The translations under genes and the position numbers were made by a program. The notes beneath the pieces are model-generated. The model was not told where the DNA came from and ran no database searches. It saw only the letters and a list, made by a program, of their open reading frames with translations. Below are positions 1 through 8,803 of a stretch of DNA of 64,000 bases, one piece after another (the stretch's first letter is position 1; each line of letters begins with the position of its first letter). Source of the DNA: Rossellomorea sp. SC111 (lineage in GTDB: Bacteria; Bacillota; Bacilli; Bacillales; Bacillaceae_B); assembly GCF_024733565.1 (NCBI RefSeq), contig NZ_JANIOC010000019.1:1-64000 (forward strand), read 5' to 3'.

Positions 1-761
1 CCGGGAGCAAGATTCAAATAGAAGGCGCTCACTAATCCGACGATGACGGAAATCTCCCCGAATAATAAGGAATATCCGATCGTCTGTTTAAAGCCGTTCG
101 CGATCCTGATGCTGGCGGCAACAGGCAATGTCATTAGAGACGATACCAGGAGGATTCCAACAATGCGCATGGAGGCGGCAATCACAAGGGCGACCATGAT
201 CATAAAGATAAAGTGGATCGCCTTCGCAGGGATCCCGGATGCCTTTGCATGATCCTCATCAAAAGATAAAAGGAACAACTCTTTATACAATAAGAAAATC
301 ACTCCGATGACAAGGACACTGATCCCGCCGATCAGATACAGATCCCCCCTGCTGACAGCGCTGACACTCCCGAATAAATAACTGAACAGATCCGTGTTGA
401 AACCGTCTGCAAGTGAAATGAATATGACCCCTATCCCGATTCCCCCGGACAGGATGATCGGAATCGCAAGCTCCTGATAATGCTTGTATACCATTCTTAA
501 TCGTTCTATGAATAAAGAACCCATTACGGAGAATGCCATTCCGAAGTAAAGGGGATTCAACCCTGACAACCCAGGCACCGTTTTGCTTAAGTACAGACTT
601 GCCGCAATGCCTGAGAGTGTCACGTGGCTCAAAGCATCGGCAATCAGGGATAATCTCCTTACCACAATGAATGCCCCCAGTAATGGAGCGATGATTCCGA
701 TAAGGATTCCTGTCAGAAATGCATTTTGTAAAAATTCATATTGAAAAATAGCTTGAAGCAC
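1..761 (-). CDS. znuB: Zinc ABC transporter permease ZnuB (3' end outside window)
   Basis: Membrane permease of a high-affinity zinc (possibly manganese) ABC importer. The reading frame runs leftward from a GTG at 761 and stays open to base 1, so the C-terminus lies outside the window. GGAGGG sits just upstream of the GTG. The translation begins MLQAIFQYEFLQNAFLTG and continues with hydrophobic segments and the family-like stretch SLIADALSHVTLSG, typical of the ABC-3 (ZnuB/AdcB) family. It follows znuC by 18 bases, so the two are probably co-transcribed from the promoter at about 1.6 kb. Metal specificity is inferred from the family and from the zinc-repressor-like site upstream. Confidence 0.9.
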   Translation of the reverse strand, partial: MLQAIFQYEFLQNAFLTGILIGIIAPLLGAFIVVRRLSLIADALSHVTLSGIAASLYLSKTVPGLSGLNPLYFGMAFSVMGSLFIERLRMVYKHYQELAIPIILSGGIGIGVIFISLADGFNTDLFSYLFGSVSAVSRGDLYLIGGISVLVIGVIFLLYKELFLLSFDEDHAKASGIPAKAIHFIFMIMVALVIAASMRIVGILLVSSLMTLPVAASIRIANGFKQTIGYSLLFGEISVIVGLVSAFYLNLAP

Positions 762-779
762 TTTCTTCCCTCCAATCGA

Positions 780-1550
780 TCATGAATGATGATGTTCATG
801 CTCATGATTCAAAAAATGTACGTCATGACCATAAAAAGAGGAAAGCTGATTTTCTTTGAGCTTTTCAAACTCTTCTGTTTTGCCATGGAAATGTAAATGT
901 TTATTTAAGCAGGCAACATGTGTCACCTTATTTGAGATCGACCCGATGTCATGGGTGACCAGAACAAGTGTTATACCTACATCTTTGTTCAATGTCTCTA
1001 ACATATCGTAGAAATTTTGGACGTTTCGGCTGTCGACTCCCACAGTCGGTTCATCGAGGATCAGTACATCAGGCTGACTCACGAGGGCCCTTGCAATGAA
1101 GACCCTCTGCTGCTGACCTCCTGATAATTCTCCGATATTCCGTTTGGCGAACTCACCCATGCCGACTGATTCGATCGCTTTATTCACATCTTCCTGATAT
1201 GCTGATGAAACCCGCTTGAACAATCCGGCTTTCTTCGCCAGTCCACTGGCCACAACTTCATAAACGGTAGCCGGAAATCCTGTGTTGAAGCTGTTTGCCT
1301 TCTGGGATACAAAGCCGATACGGTCCCATTGTTTGAATTTATGCTGCGGGATCCCGAACAGCTCAATATTTCCCTGTTTCACCCGAAGCAGGCCAAGGAC
1401 AAGCTTTAGTAAGGTGGATTTCCCGGAACCGTTCGGCCCGACGATCCCAAGAAAAGCACCTCTTGGGATGCTCAGATTGATATCTTCGAGCACTCGTTCA
1501 CGCTCATAGCGGAAATTCACATCTTCTATTTTTATCACTGGATTTGTCAA
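780..1550 (-). CDS. znuC: Zinc ABC transporter ATP-binding protein ZnuC
   Basis: ATPase subunit that powers zinc import through ZnuB. The 256-residue chain has Walker A GPNGSGKST at residues 38-46, the ABC signature LSGGQ at 142-146, Walker B VLILDEPT at about 162-169 and an H-loop (THDIG) near 199. The tail is histidine-rich (HEHEHHHS), which suits a zinc-handling protein. The start is TTG, behind a purine-rich AGAGATGA sequence. A half-conserved Zur-type operator and a good sigma-A promoter lie upstream, so expression is probably relieved under zinc starvation. The metal could also be manganese; the His tail and operator favour zinc. Confidence 0.92.
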   Translation of the reverse strand: MTNPVIKIEDVNFRYERERVLEDINLSIPRGAFLGIVGPNGSGKSTLLKLVLGLLRVKQGNIELFGIPQHKFKQWDRIGFVSQKANSFNTGFPATVYEVVASGLAKKAGLFKRVSSAYQEDVNKAIESVGMGEFAKRNIGELSGGQQQRVFIARALVSQPDVLILDEPTVGVDSRNVQNFYDMLETLNKDVGITLVLVTHDIGSISNKVTHVACLNKHLHFHGKTEEFEKLKENQLSSFYGHDVHFLNHEHEHHHS

Positions 1551-1570
1551 TGCTTATCATCTCTCTTTAT

Positions 1571-1587
1571 AAGAATCATTACGATTT
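1571..1587 (-). promoter_or_regulatory. Zur-box-like operator of znuCB
   Basis: On the minus strand this reads AAATCGTAATGATTCTT. The left half AAATCGTAAT and the central position match the B. subtilis Zur box (AAATCGTAAT-N-ATTACGATTT as I recall it); the right half is degenerate. It lies just downstream of the -10 of the znuC promoter, where a repressor would block transcription. Confidence 0.55.
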
Positions 1588-1602
1588 AAAAGTACATAGG
1601 GT

Positions 1603-1631
1603 AGTATACAGGATGCATCACCAATTGTAAA
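1603..1631 (-). promoter_or_regulatory. Sigma-A promoter of znuCB
   Basis: Minus strand: -35 TTTACA (1626-1631), 17-bp spacer, -10 TATACT (1603-1608). It points toward znuC, whose start is at 1550. Confidence 0.65.
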
Positions 1632-1650
1632 TGATTCCGTTCATCACTCA

Positions 1651-1682
1651 AATAAGACCGCCCTTTTGTTTGGGCGGTCCTG
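1651..1682 (-). terminator. Rho-independent terminator after yqfU
   Basis: Stem GACCGCCC / GGGCGGTC around an AAACAAAA loop, followed on the minus strand by TTATTTG. It ends the yqfU transcript. Confidence 0.7.
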
Positions 1683-1711
1683 TCATTTCATAATGGGATG
1701 ATTTTTACACA

Positions 1712-2593
1712 TCAATGGATGGCAGATTTGAATCGTGCGCCTTTCGTTTCCTGGGTGCTCATGATGGTGATGAATGCATCCGGATCTACGTCCGCCACGA
1801 CCGATTTTAATTTCATTACCTCAAGCCTGGTCACCACGACGTATATGACCTCTTTGTCATTGTCCGTGTAGCCTCCCCGCCCCTTTAACATGGTCGTTCC
1901 CCTGCCGAGCCTTTGCAGGATTGCATCGGATACATCAAGGTAATGGTCAGACACGATGATGACCGCTTTGGTTTCGTCCATCCCCTGAATGACCGTATCA
2001 ATCGTTTTGAATGCGATATAGTACGTCATGACCGAGTACATCGCTTCTTCGATTCCGAAGACGAATGCTGCCCAGCCAAAAATGAAAATATTCATGAACA
2101 TCACAAACTCACCCACGGAAAACGGCAGTTTCTTTGTCAGGAGGATTCCCAGGATCTCTGTACCGTCGAGGGAACCCCCATGACGGATGACCAGCCCCAC
2201 ACCCACTCCGAGAGTCAAGCCACCGAAGACGGTTGCCAATATCTCCTCGGTTACGAATGGATCTATATGATGAAGGAGACTCTCAATGATAGCCAGTGCC
2301 ACTACAGCAAACAATGACGATACAACAAACGTCTTCCCGATCTGTTTGTAGCCGGAATACATAAATGGGAGATTCAACAGGACCAATAGGGTTGAAAAAT
2401 TAAGAAAGGGGATGGAATCGGAAACCAAATAATCCAGGATCAGTGAAATACCGATGACCCCCCCATCGATAATAGTATTGGGTACAAGAAACAGCTCAAT
2501 CGAAACCGCGGCAAGACCGGCTCCGATGGTGATAAAAAACAAACGATAAATAAAATGAAGGGGACTTTCCTTCTTATGTACTCTTTGAGTCAT
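1712..2593 (-). CDS. yqfU: YitT family membrane protein YqfU
   Basis: Integral membrane protein of the YitT/YqfU family (DUF161 membrane part plus C-terminal DUF2179 cytoplasmic domain); function unknown. The ATG at 2593 is chosen over an upstream GTG because AAGGAAAGGAA precedes it at a proper distance; this gives 293 residues, the length I recall for B. subtilis YqfU. Several hydrophobic segments fill the first two-thirds, including the glycine-rich [15 protein letters not shown] and [19 protein letters not shown]. The C-terminal part ([19 protein letters not shown] onward) is the soluble domain. It is transcribed alone, divergent from yqfT. Confidence 0.9.
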   Translation of the reverse strand: MTQRVHKKESPLHFIYRLFFITIGAGLAAVSIELFLVPNTIIDGGVIGISLILDYLVSDSIPFLNFSTLLVLLNLPFMYSGYKQIGKTFVVSSLFAVVALAIIESLLHHIDPFVTEEILATVFGGLTLGVGVGLVIRHGGSLDGTEILGILLTKKLPFSVGEFVMFMNIFIFGWAAFVFGIEEAMYSVMTYYIAFKTIDTVIQGMDETKAVIIVSDHYLDVSDAILQRLGRGTTMLKGRGGYTDNDKEVIYVVVTRLEVMKLKSVVADVDPDAFITIMSTQETKGARFKSAIH

Positions 2594-2682
2594 CGTCAAT
2601 TCCTTTCCTTTCACTTATTTTCTAATAAAAGTGTCACTTTCTTGATGTGAGATACATATGTATCATTTGAGGAGTGATAAAC

Positions 2683-2937
2683 ATGAAACTATTACAAAAT
2701 GTGATTAATCACAAAATCAACAATATTACAAATGATGAGTTATTAAAGCATGCAAAACAATATAATATTTCTCTCACGTCCCAGCAGGCAACAAGCATCG
2801 TTGCAAGTGTGAAAGGAAAAAACATCAATATCTTCGATGATACGAAGAGAAGCAAATTGGTGAAGGATCTGGCCAAGGTCATCGGTCCCAGGAAAGCCAA
2901 GGAAATCAACCAGCTCTTTTTGCAGCTCATCCGATAA
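2683..2937 (+). CDS. yqfT: DUF2624 family protein YqfT
   Basis: Small protein of 84 residues, rich in lysine and asparagine, with no membrane segment; function unknown. The ATG at 2683 is preferred over the GTG at 2674 because TGAGGAG ends 8 bases before the ATG. The C-terminal part (KLVKDLAKVIGPRKAKEINQ) looks helical. It sits between yqfU and nfo as in B. subtilis and is the only plus-strand gene before yqfQ. A shared inverted repeat separates it from nfo, whose 3' end faces it. Confidence 0.8.
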   Translation: MKLLQNVINHKINNITNDELLKHAKQYNISLTSQQATSIVASVKGKNINIFDDTKRSKLVKDLAKVIGPRKAKEINQLFLQLIR

Positions 2938-2950
2938 TAAAAATAAAGAA

Positions 2951-2990
2951 AGAGGAGGCGTCTTAAAAGTCTCGAGACATGACCTCCTCC
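2951..2990. terminator. Terminator between yqfT and nfo
   Basis: Inverted repeat GAGGAGG ... CCTCCTC with an inner GTCT/AGAC pairing. On the minus strand the tail is T-rich (CTTTCTTTATTTTTATT), so it mainly serves nfo, and it may also stop yqfT. Confidence 0.6.
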
Positions 2991-2995
2991 AATCT

Positions 2996-3889
2996 TTACT
3001 GTTTCACTATTTTCGTCAGTACCTCTTCATCAAAGGTTTGATTACGAAGCATGTCGATTTCAAACTTATAAGGAGGTTTTTTATTTTTCTTATCTTCCCC
3101 TACATAAGGTGTTTCCAATATCTTAGGGATATCCTTTAGCTGCGGATGATGCACTATATAATTCAGTGCCTTGAATCCGATATGTCCGAATCCCAGATTT
3201 TCATGTCGGTCTTTTGCCGCTCCACGTTCATTCTTACTATCATTTATGTGAAGAACTTTTAAGCGGTCAATGCCTACGATTTTATCGAATTCTTCCAATA
3301 CCCCATCGAAATCTTCTACGATATTATACCCTGCATCATGTGTATGGCATGTATCAAAGCAGACAGAGAGGCGGTCATTCAGTTCTACTCCATTAATGAT
3401 CTGAGCGATTTCCTCAAAGGATCTCCCACATTCAGAGCCTTTTCCGGCCATTGTCTCAAGGGCAATTTGAACTTTATGATCCTTGGTCAATACTTCGTTA
3501 AGGCCTTCGATGATCTTCGCAATCCCCTTATCTGCTCCCGCACCGACATGGGCACCGGGGTGCAACACGATTTGTCCTGTCCCGATAGCTTCCGTACGCT
3601 CCATTTCAGAGCGGAGGAAATTGACACCCAATTCGAATGTAGCCGGGTTGGTCGTATTTCCGATGTTGATGATATAAGGAGCATGCACGACGATGTCCTC
3701 TATGCCATTTTCTTTCATATGAGCAAGACCCGCTTCGATATTCAGGTCTTCGATTTTTTTCCTTCTCGTATTCTGAGGGGCACCTGTATAAATCATAAAG
3801 GTATTCGCACCATAAGAAACGGCTTCTTCACTTGAAGCGAGTAACATATTCTTTCCACTCATGGAAACATGGGATCCAATCTTAACCAT
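2996..3889 (-). CDS. nfo: Endonuclease IV (AP endonuclease)
   Basis: Zinc-dependent apurinic/apyrimidinic endonuclease of base-excision repair; cuts 5' of abasic sites. The ATG at 3889, behind AGGAG, gives 297 residues, the length I recall for B. subtilis Nfo (YqfS). Metal-site motifs are present in order: [44 protein letters not shown] and the C-terminal [20 protein letters not shown]. In B. subtilis Nfo is also made in spores and protects spore DNA; that role is inferred here from homology and context. Confidence 0.96.
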   Translation of the reverse strand: MVKIGSHVSMSGKNMLLASSEEAVSYGANTFMIYTGAPQNTRRKKIEDLNIEAGLAHMKENGIEDIVVHAPYIINIGNTTNPATFELGVNFLRSEMERTEAIGTGQIVLHPGAHVGAGADKGIAKIIEGLNEVLTKDHKVQIALETMAGKGSECGRSFEEIAQIINGVELNDRLSVCFDTCHTHDAGYNIVEDFDGVLEEFDKIVGIDRLKVLHINDSKNERGAAKDRHENLGFGHIGFKALNYIVHHPQLKDIPKILETPYVGEDKKNKKPPYKFEIDMLRNQTFDEEVLTKIVKQ

Positions 3890-3958
3890 TCTTCTCAACT
3901 CCTAAGAAAATCTCTCTTTATTGTATCGAATGTGTACAAATGAATCACGTTCAAACAC

Positions 3959-5266
3959 TTATTTGTTTCTGTTTTTTATTCTTCTTTCCCGCTTCTTGAT
4001 TTGGTCCATTTTGTATTTCATTTTCTTTTTATATCCCGGTTTAACAGCCTTCGGCTTACGGACTAACGATTTCGCCTTTTCATCGATTTCATCAACGTTC
4101 GATTTTTGACGGTTTTTACGCTTGTTCAGAGGAGGCAGCTCGGACCATTCACCTTTTTTAATGTCCCGATGGGAAAAGCTGATTCCAAGCTTCTCCAAAC
4201 GATTCAGCGCATCTTCATCCGAAGGTGTATAAATGGTGTAGGCAATACCGCTATTCCCCGCACGTGCTGTACGGCCTGAACGATGAACATAGAAATCCAG
4301 ATCCTGAGGCAGTTCATAATTGATGATATGGCTGACCCCTTCGATATCGATCCCTCTGGCGGCAAGGTCTGTTGCCACAATGTATTGATAATCAAGGTTC
4401 CGTATTTGTTTCATCATTTTCTTACGCTCACGTGGAGAAAGATCCCCGTGAATACGGCCGACCTTCAATCCTTTGGCAATCAAGGCATCGGCTACTTCAT
4501 CCGCCTTTTGCTTCGTGTTGGTGAACACAATCCCCAAGTAAGGATTTATCTCCACTAAAATATTGTAAAGGAGATTCGTTTTATCACGGCTCTTCAAAGG
4601 AACGATCACGTGTTCAATATTTTTTGCCGACAGCTGTTCCGGCTCCACATGGGCATACTGAGGATTTTCCAAATACTTCTTCAGGAACGGCTTCAGTTTC
4701 TCCGGGATCGTGGCAGAAAACACTAACATCTGTAGTTTTTCAGGCATCTTCGCAGCAATTTGATCCACATCTTCAATGAATCCCATATCGAGCATTAAAT
4801 CAGCTTCATCGATCACAAGAAGCTTCGCTGTATGGACAAATAGCGCCTTGTCCTTCACCAAGTCATTGATCCGTCCCGGCGTGCCGACAACGATATGCGG
4901 CTGATGTTTTAACTTCTCGATCGTTCTCTGCTTGTCCGTCCCCCCGATATAGCAACGGGATACGATCTCAGTATCCTTCGTAATCTTAAGTACTTCCTGA
5001 TAAATCTGTTGAGCCAATTCACGGGTAGGTGCAGTGATGACAGCTTGTACCTCTTCAGAGGCTGCATCTACCTTTTCGATGATCGGTAATAGATACGAGT
5101 GGGTTTTCCCCGTTCCCGTTTGAGATTGGCCAATCGCACTCTGTCCTTTTAAGATCAGAGGGATCATTTTCTTCTGAATTTCAGTTGGTTCATAGAAACC
5201 CAGTTCTTCTACAGCTTCATTGATGAAAGACTGAAATCCAAATTGCAGAAATAAATTCTTTTTCAT
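3959..5266 (-). CDS. cshB: DEAD-box RNA helicase CshB
   Basis: ATP-dependent RNA helicase linked in Bacillus to cold-shock RNA remodelling, ribosome work and mRNA turnover. All core motifs are visible: Q-motif region FGFQSFINEAVEELGFYEPTEIQ (first 20 shown as FGFQSF and PTEIQ), motif I SQTGTGKT, PTRELAQQ, GTPGR, DEAD, SAT and HRSGRTARAG. The tail of about 60 residues is very basic (KKKMKYKMDQIKKRERRIKN), as expected for RNA binding. The ATG at 5266 is chosen because AAAGGAG lies 9 bases upstream; the ATG three codons earlier would abut it. B. subtilis calls this YqfR. Confidence 0.94.
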   Translation of the reverse strand: MKKNLFLQFGFQSFINEAVEELGFYEPTEIQKKMIPLILKGQSAIGQSQTGTGKTHSYLLPIIEKVDAASEEVQAVITAPTRELAQQIYQEVLKITKDTEIVSRCYIGGTDKQRTIEKLKHQPHIVVGTPGRINDLVKDKALFVHTAKLLVIDEADLMLDMGFIEDVDQIAAKMPEKLQMLVFSATIPEKLKPFLKKYLENPQYAHVEPEQLSAKNIEHVIVPLKSRDKTNLLYNILVEINPYLGIVFTNTKQKADEVADALIAKGLKVGRIHGDLSPRERKKMMKQIRNLDYQYIVATDLAARGIDIEGVSHIINYELPQDLDFYVHRSGRTARAGNSGIAYTIYTPSDEDALNRLEKLGISFSHRDIKKGEWSELPPLNKRKNRQKSNVDEIDEKAKSLVRKPKAVKPGYKKKMKYKMDQIKKRERRIKNRNK

Positions 5267-5744
5267 TAAGTACATCTCCTTTTATCGTCATATCCTTTTA
5301 TCTACGCTGTCATCGGGATGGATGTCAGGTGCCGTTCACATCATCACCACAGATTTATATAAAATGTACGGATCACTTGTTTATATTAGGCTGTTATCTT
5401 TAACATTATCGCTATTTAAAAAGCGAGCAGTAATTGATTTCCACTCCAGGTGATTGCTTTCCGCGGAATGCGAAGTAGTTCACCTCACCCTGCCGCACAC
5501 ACTCAATGACAGAGCTATAGGAAAAATAACCTTTGCCAAAATTGCCTAATAATAAAAGTGAATTTTATTTTAACGTTAGCAAGCGTCATATTTAAAGAAC
5601 ATCTAACCATTATAATCAATTTTGAGCAAAACATCTAGGTCAACTTGATTTTATTTCAGATGATATTGTCACAATACCCTTTTTTAACCTGTTGCATACT
5701 CTATAGTGACAACGAATTTATTGAAATGAAAGGAGGCTGTCATT
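5267..5744. other. 478-bp divergent intergenic region, cshB / yqfQ
   Basis: It holds the leader of cshB on one side and of yqfQ on the other. The middle carries a decayed half-copy of repeat A (about 5432-5472). The rest is AT-rich with no convincing gene. The yqfQ ribosome binding site (AAAGGAGG) is at its right end. I could not settle either promoter. Confidence 0.6.
5432..5472 (+). repeat. Repeat A, copy A1 (decayed 5' half)
   Basis: Matches the 5' arm of family A: TTGATTTCCACTCCAGGTG followed by GCTTTCCGCGG. The 3' arm is missing, so the copy is a remnant. Confidence 0.7.
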
Positions 5745-6503
5745 ATGCCGCCTAGAAGAATGAGAAATCAAGGCCAGGATATGCGAAATCCTTTCGGAAT
5801 GAGACAGCGCCAGGGTAACGGATTGGGGTTACAGCAACCCGAGAGAAATACTTTCGGGTTGGGACAACGGCAAGGTAACGGGTTCGGATTTCAGCAATCT
5901 GGCAGGAATCATTTCGGGATGGGACAGACACAGCCCCCGCCTTTTCAATTTGGAAGGCAAAACCCAAATCAAGGCTTTAATATGGGAATGAATCAAAGAG
6001 GAAAAGGCAGGGGACAAGGCAAAGGGCTACTTTCAAAGTTCCTGAAAAAAGGCGAGAATCGCAATGCCGGCGGTGGCGGACTTATAGAACAGTTTACGAG
6101 GTCTTCTGCAGGTGAAGCCGGATTTGAGCGATCACCGCAGGCAGCAGGTGGAATCATTCAATCCCTCTTGAATCCCGGCAATGTCAATTCCTTTCTGTCC
6201 AACACTCAACAAATGTTGCAGACTGCCCAGCAATTGGGTCCGATGTTTCAGCAATATGGGCCAATGGTCAAAAATATCCCATCTCTGTGGAAGCTCTACC
6301 GCGGGTTTAAGGATATGTCTGCTGAAACGCCTGATGAACCATCGACAGAGATAAAAAGTGACGAAAATGAAGATATCCCTGAAACAGAAACCCCTGTGAA
6401 GAAAAAAAAGAAAAAGAAACCCTCAGTAAAAATCACCGATGAAGAAGTTTTGGAAGAAGAGGCACCGGCTAAATCACATTCAATACCAAAACTATATATA
6501 TAA
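5745..6503 (+). CDS. yqfQ: YqfQ/VrrA family low-complexity protein
   Basis: Homologue by position and composition of B. subtilis YqfQ and B. anthracis VrrA; function unknown, sometimes linked to spores. The 252-residue chain starts behind AAAGGAGG. Residues 13-62 are 20-residue repeats (two full, one partial) with the pattern RN-FG-QRQGNG-G-QQ, encoded by 60-bp DNA repeats. A basic Gly/Lys stretch (RGKGRGQGKG) and a more ordered middle follow, then an acidic and lysine-rich tail with a run of seven to eight lysines near residue 220. There is no signal peptide or membrane helix. The repeat number is likely to vary between strains. Confidence 0.85.
   Translation: MPPRRMRNQGQDMRNPFGMRQRQGNGLGLQQPERNTFGLGQRQGNGFGFQQSGRNHFGMGQTQPPPFQFGRQNPNQGFNMGMNQRGKGRGQGKGLLSKFLKKGENRNAGGGGLIEQFTRSSAGEAGFERSPQAAGGIIQSLLNPGNVNSFLSNTQQMLQTAQQLGPMFQQYGPMVKNIPSLWKLYRGFKDMSAETPDEPSTEIKSDENEDIPETETPVKKKKKKKPSVKITDEEVLEEEAPAKSHSIPKLYI
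5781..5930 (+). repeat. 60-bp in-frame tandem repeats in yqfQ
   Basis: Two complete 60-bp units (5781-5840, 5841-5900) and a partial third (5901 to about 5930) share TTTCGG-(A/G)-TG-GACA and CA(A/G)GGTAACGG. The unit length is a multiple of three, so gain or loss keeps the frame. Confidence 0.85.
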
Positions 6504-6510
6504 AAGCCGC

Positions 6511-6552
6511 ATCCCTTAAGGTATTCAATCACCTGACAGGGATTATTTTTTT
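6511..6552 (+). terminator. Terminator after yqfQ
   Basis: Stem ATCCCT / AGGGAT with inner GGT/ACC, then TTATTTTTTT. It begins just after the yqfQ stop. Confidence 0.6.
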
Positions 6553-6616
6553 GAGCCCCTCCCCAAGGATCCAATGGTTGGATATCATGTAAAAATGGCA
6601 CTTCACTTCGTTCTCT

Positions 6617-6645
6617 TTGTCAGACTGACCTTTCTCCTTTATAAT
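6617..6645 (+). promoter_or_regulatory. Sigma-A promoter of ispH
   Basis: -35 TTGTCA (6617-6622), 17-bp spacer, -10 TATAAT (6640-6645), 38 bases before the ispH ATG. Confidence 0.75.
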
Positions 6646-6683
6646 GAAAACAAACACTCTCTCATGTAGGAGGATATGTATAG

Positions 6684-7640
6684 ATGGATATTATTAAGAT
6701 TACTCCGAGAGGCTATTGTTATGGTGTGGTAGATGCAATGGTCATTGCAAGAAATGCCGCATTGGACAAATCGCTTCCTCGTCCAATTTATATTCTGGGG
6801 ATGATCGTCCATAACAAACATGTAACGGATGCGTTTGAAGAAGACGGAATCATCACTCTCGATGGCAGCAACAGAAAAGAAATCATCGAACAGGTCAATG
6901 AAGGAACGGTGATCTTCACGGCTCACGGGGTATCCCCTGAAGTGAAGGAAATCGCCAAGCAAAAAGGACTTATCACCCTGGATGCAACATGTCCTGATGT
7001 CACGAAGACTCATGACCTGATCCGGGCAAAAGAAGCTGAGGGCTATGATGTCATTTACATCGGGAAAAAGGGACACCCTGAACCTGAAGGGGCCGTCGGG
7101 GTCGCACCCGATATCGTCCACTTTGTAGAAACGGCGGAAGATGTAGAAAAGCTATCCATTGACAATGAAAAAATCATCGTGACGAACCAAACGACCATGA
7201 GTCAGTGGGACGTCCTCGATACAATGGACAAAGTGAAGGAGATGTATCCTCACGTCGAGCTGCACAAGGAGATCTGCCTTGCGACGCAAGTCCGACAGGA
7301 AGCAGTGGCGGAGCAGGCCGGGGATGCCGATGTCCTCATCGTCGTCGGTGATCCGAAGAGTAATAACTCCAACCGCCTTGCACAAGTATCGAAGGATATC
7401 GCAGGTACTCCCGCACACCGCATTTCAGACATCAGTGAACTCGACATAGAATGGATCAAAGATGCGAGTGTCGTAGCTGTCACAGCCGGTGCATCCACTC
7501 CAACGCCGATCGTGAAAGAAGTCATTAAATTCCTTGAAGCCTTTGACCAAAATGATGAAACCACTTGGACAAGAGAACGCAATGTTCCTTTAAACAAAAT
7601 ACTCCCTAAGGTCCGAAAAGCAAAAATGGGAACAAAATAA
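6684..7640 (+). CDS. ispH: 4-hydroxy-3-methylbut-2-enyl diphosphate reductase
   Basis: Last enzyme of the MEP isoprenoid pathway: reduces HMBPP to IPP and DMAPP using a [4Fe-4S] cluster. Cluster cysteines are at residues 12 (GYCYGV), 103 (TCPDVTKTH) and 198 (EICLATQ). Substrate-site residues are visible in VHNKH (His43), TAHGVS (His81) and HPEPEG. The length of 318 is normal for Bacillus IspH (YqfP, formerly LytB). It has its own promoter and terminator, so it is monocistronic, and faces yqfO. Isoprenoids made here feed undecaprenyl-phosphate and menaquinone synthesis. Confidence 0.97.
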   Translation: MDIIKITPRGYCYGVVDAMVIARNAALDKSLPRPIYILGMIVHNKHVTDAFEEDGIITLDGSNRKEIIEQVNEGTVIFTAHGVSPEVKEIAKQKGLITLDATCPDVTKTHDLIRAKEAEGYDVIYIGKKGHPEPEGAVGVAPDIVHFVETAEDVEKLSIDNEKIIVTNQTTMSQWDVLDTMDKVKEMYPHVELHKEICLATQVRQEAVAEQAGDADVLIVVGDPKSNNSNRLAQVSKDIAGTPAHRISDISELDIEWIKDASVVAVTAGASTPTPIVKEVIKFLEAFDQNDETTWTRERNVPLNKILPKVRKAKMGTK

Positions 7641-7648
7641 GAATGTTG

Positions 7649-7683
7649 AAAGGCCCCTTGCGATTTCGCAAGGGGCCTTTCTT
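7649..7683. terminator. Bidirectional terminator ispH / yqfO
   Basis: Perfect stem AAAGGCCCCTTGCG / CGCAAGGGGCCTTT with an ATTT loop and a T run on the plus strand. It serves the two convergent genes. Confidence 0.9.
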
Positions 7684-7684
7684 T

Positions 7685-8803
7685 TTACATATACGTAAAG
7701 GGGTTCGTTTCCGCCTTTGAAGCAAAGATATTCACAATAAACCCTTTTTCCGAGCATCTTTTGGCTAAATGAGCGGCGACTCCCTCTTTCATCACTTTTT
7801 CAATATGATGACCTGCATCCACAACATTAAGCCCCATCATCATGGCGTCATGAGCCGTATGATAATAGATATCTCCGGAGACGAATACATCAGCACCCTG
7901 TCTCTTGGCTTTTCCGATGAACTTATTTCCATCCCCGCCGAGCACAGCCACTTTCTTCACCTTTGCTTCTCCGTCCCCGATCAACCTGACTCCGTCCATG
8001 CCTAATGTTTTCTTCACAAACAGTGCAAAGTCCTTCAGGCTCATCTCCTCTCTTAAATATCCTATCCGGCCCAGTCCAAGGGATTTAGACCTGTTCTCGA
8101 GGGAGTAGATATCATACGCGACCTCTTCATATGGATGGTGGGTAAACATCGCTTTCAATACTTTTTTCTCCAGAGAAACAGGATAAACCGTCTCCACCTT
8201 TTCTTCTGAAACCTCTTCAAGCAAGCCCTGCTTTCCTATATGAGGATTGGTTCCATCCCCGGCTAGGAATCTCCCCTGTCCTTCGGAGGAGAAGCTGCAA
8301 TGGGAATAATTTCCGATATATCCGGCTCCGGCTATCCCTAAAGCCTCCCTGAGTCCCCCTGCATGTTCTTTCGGCACATATACCGCCAGTTTACGGATTT
8401 CTTCCTGATAGGTAGGAACGAGTACAGAAGGATCCTGTAACTGGAGCTTAGCAGCGAGCAGATCATTCACACCGCCTTCTGCCACATCCAGATTGGTATG
8501 GGCAGCATACACGGCAATATCATGTTTGATCAACTTTTCAATCATTCTTCCCTGATATGAATCAGTTTGCAAAGATTTTAGTGGGCGAAATAATGGAGGA
8601 TGATGGGCAATGATCAATTTGACATTATTCTTGATCGCTTCATCCACGACATTTTCCAACACGTCCAAGGTGATCATTACATTTTCAACCTTCTCATTCA
8701 GCTTACCGATTTGAAGTCCGATGGGATCTCCACCTTCAGCCAGATATTTTGGGGAGAAATCCTCAAAAAGCTGAATTATTTCATGGCCGTTTACTGTTTT
8801 CAT
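7685..8803 (-). CDS. yqfO: Nif3-like / DUF34 metal-binding protein YqfO
   Basis: Member of the NIF3/YbgI (DUF34) family, often labelled GTP cyclohydrolase 1 type 2 homologue; true function uncertain. Of 372 residues, the N-terminal half has the metal-site motif IAHHPPLF near residue 65 and HTNLDVAEGG; the C-terminal half ends with VSGDIYYHTAHDAMMMGLN and DAGHHIEKV. Between them lies the PII/CutA-like insert typical of the long Bacillus form. Its ATG overlaps the trmK stop (TAATG), which suggests translational coupling. The link with a tRNA methyltransferase is conserved in Firmicutes. Confidence 0.92.
   Translation of the reverse strand: MKTVNGHEIIQLFEDFSPKYLAEGGDPIGLQIGKLNEKVENVMITLDVLENVVDEAIKNNVKLIIAHHPPLFRPLKSLQTDSYQGRMIEKLIKHDIAVYAAHTNLDVAEGGVNDLLAAKLQLQDPSVLVPTYQEEIRKLAVYVPKEHAGGLREALGIAGAGYIGNYSHCSFSSEGQGRFLAGDGTNPHIGKQGLLEEVSEEKVETVYPVSLEKKVLKAMFTHHPYEEVAYDIYSLENRSKSLGLGRIGYLREEMSLKDFALFVKKTLGMDGVRLIGDGEAKVKKVAVLGGDGNKFIGKAKRQGADVFVSGDIYYHTAHDAMMMGLNVVDAGHHIEKVMKEGVAAHLAKRCSEKGFIVNIFASKAETNPFTYM

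Noticed and set aside
5690-5720. GCATACTCTATAG upstream of yqfQ as a sigma-E or sigma-A promoter
   Set aside because: The -10-like string is present but no -35 lies at a proper distance, so I leave the promoter uncalled.
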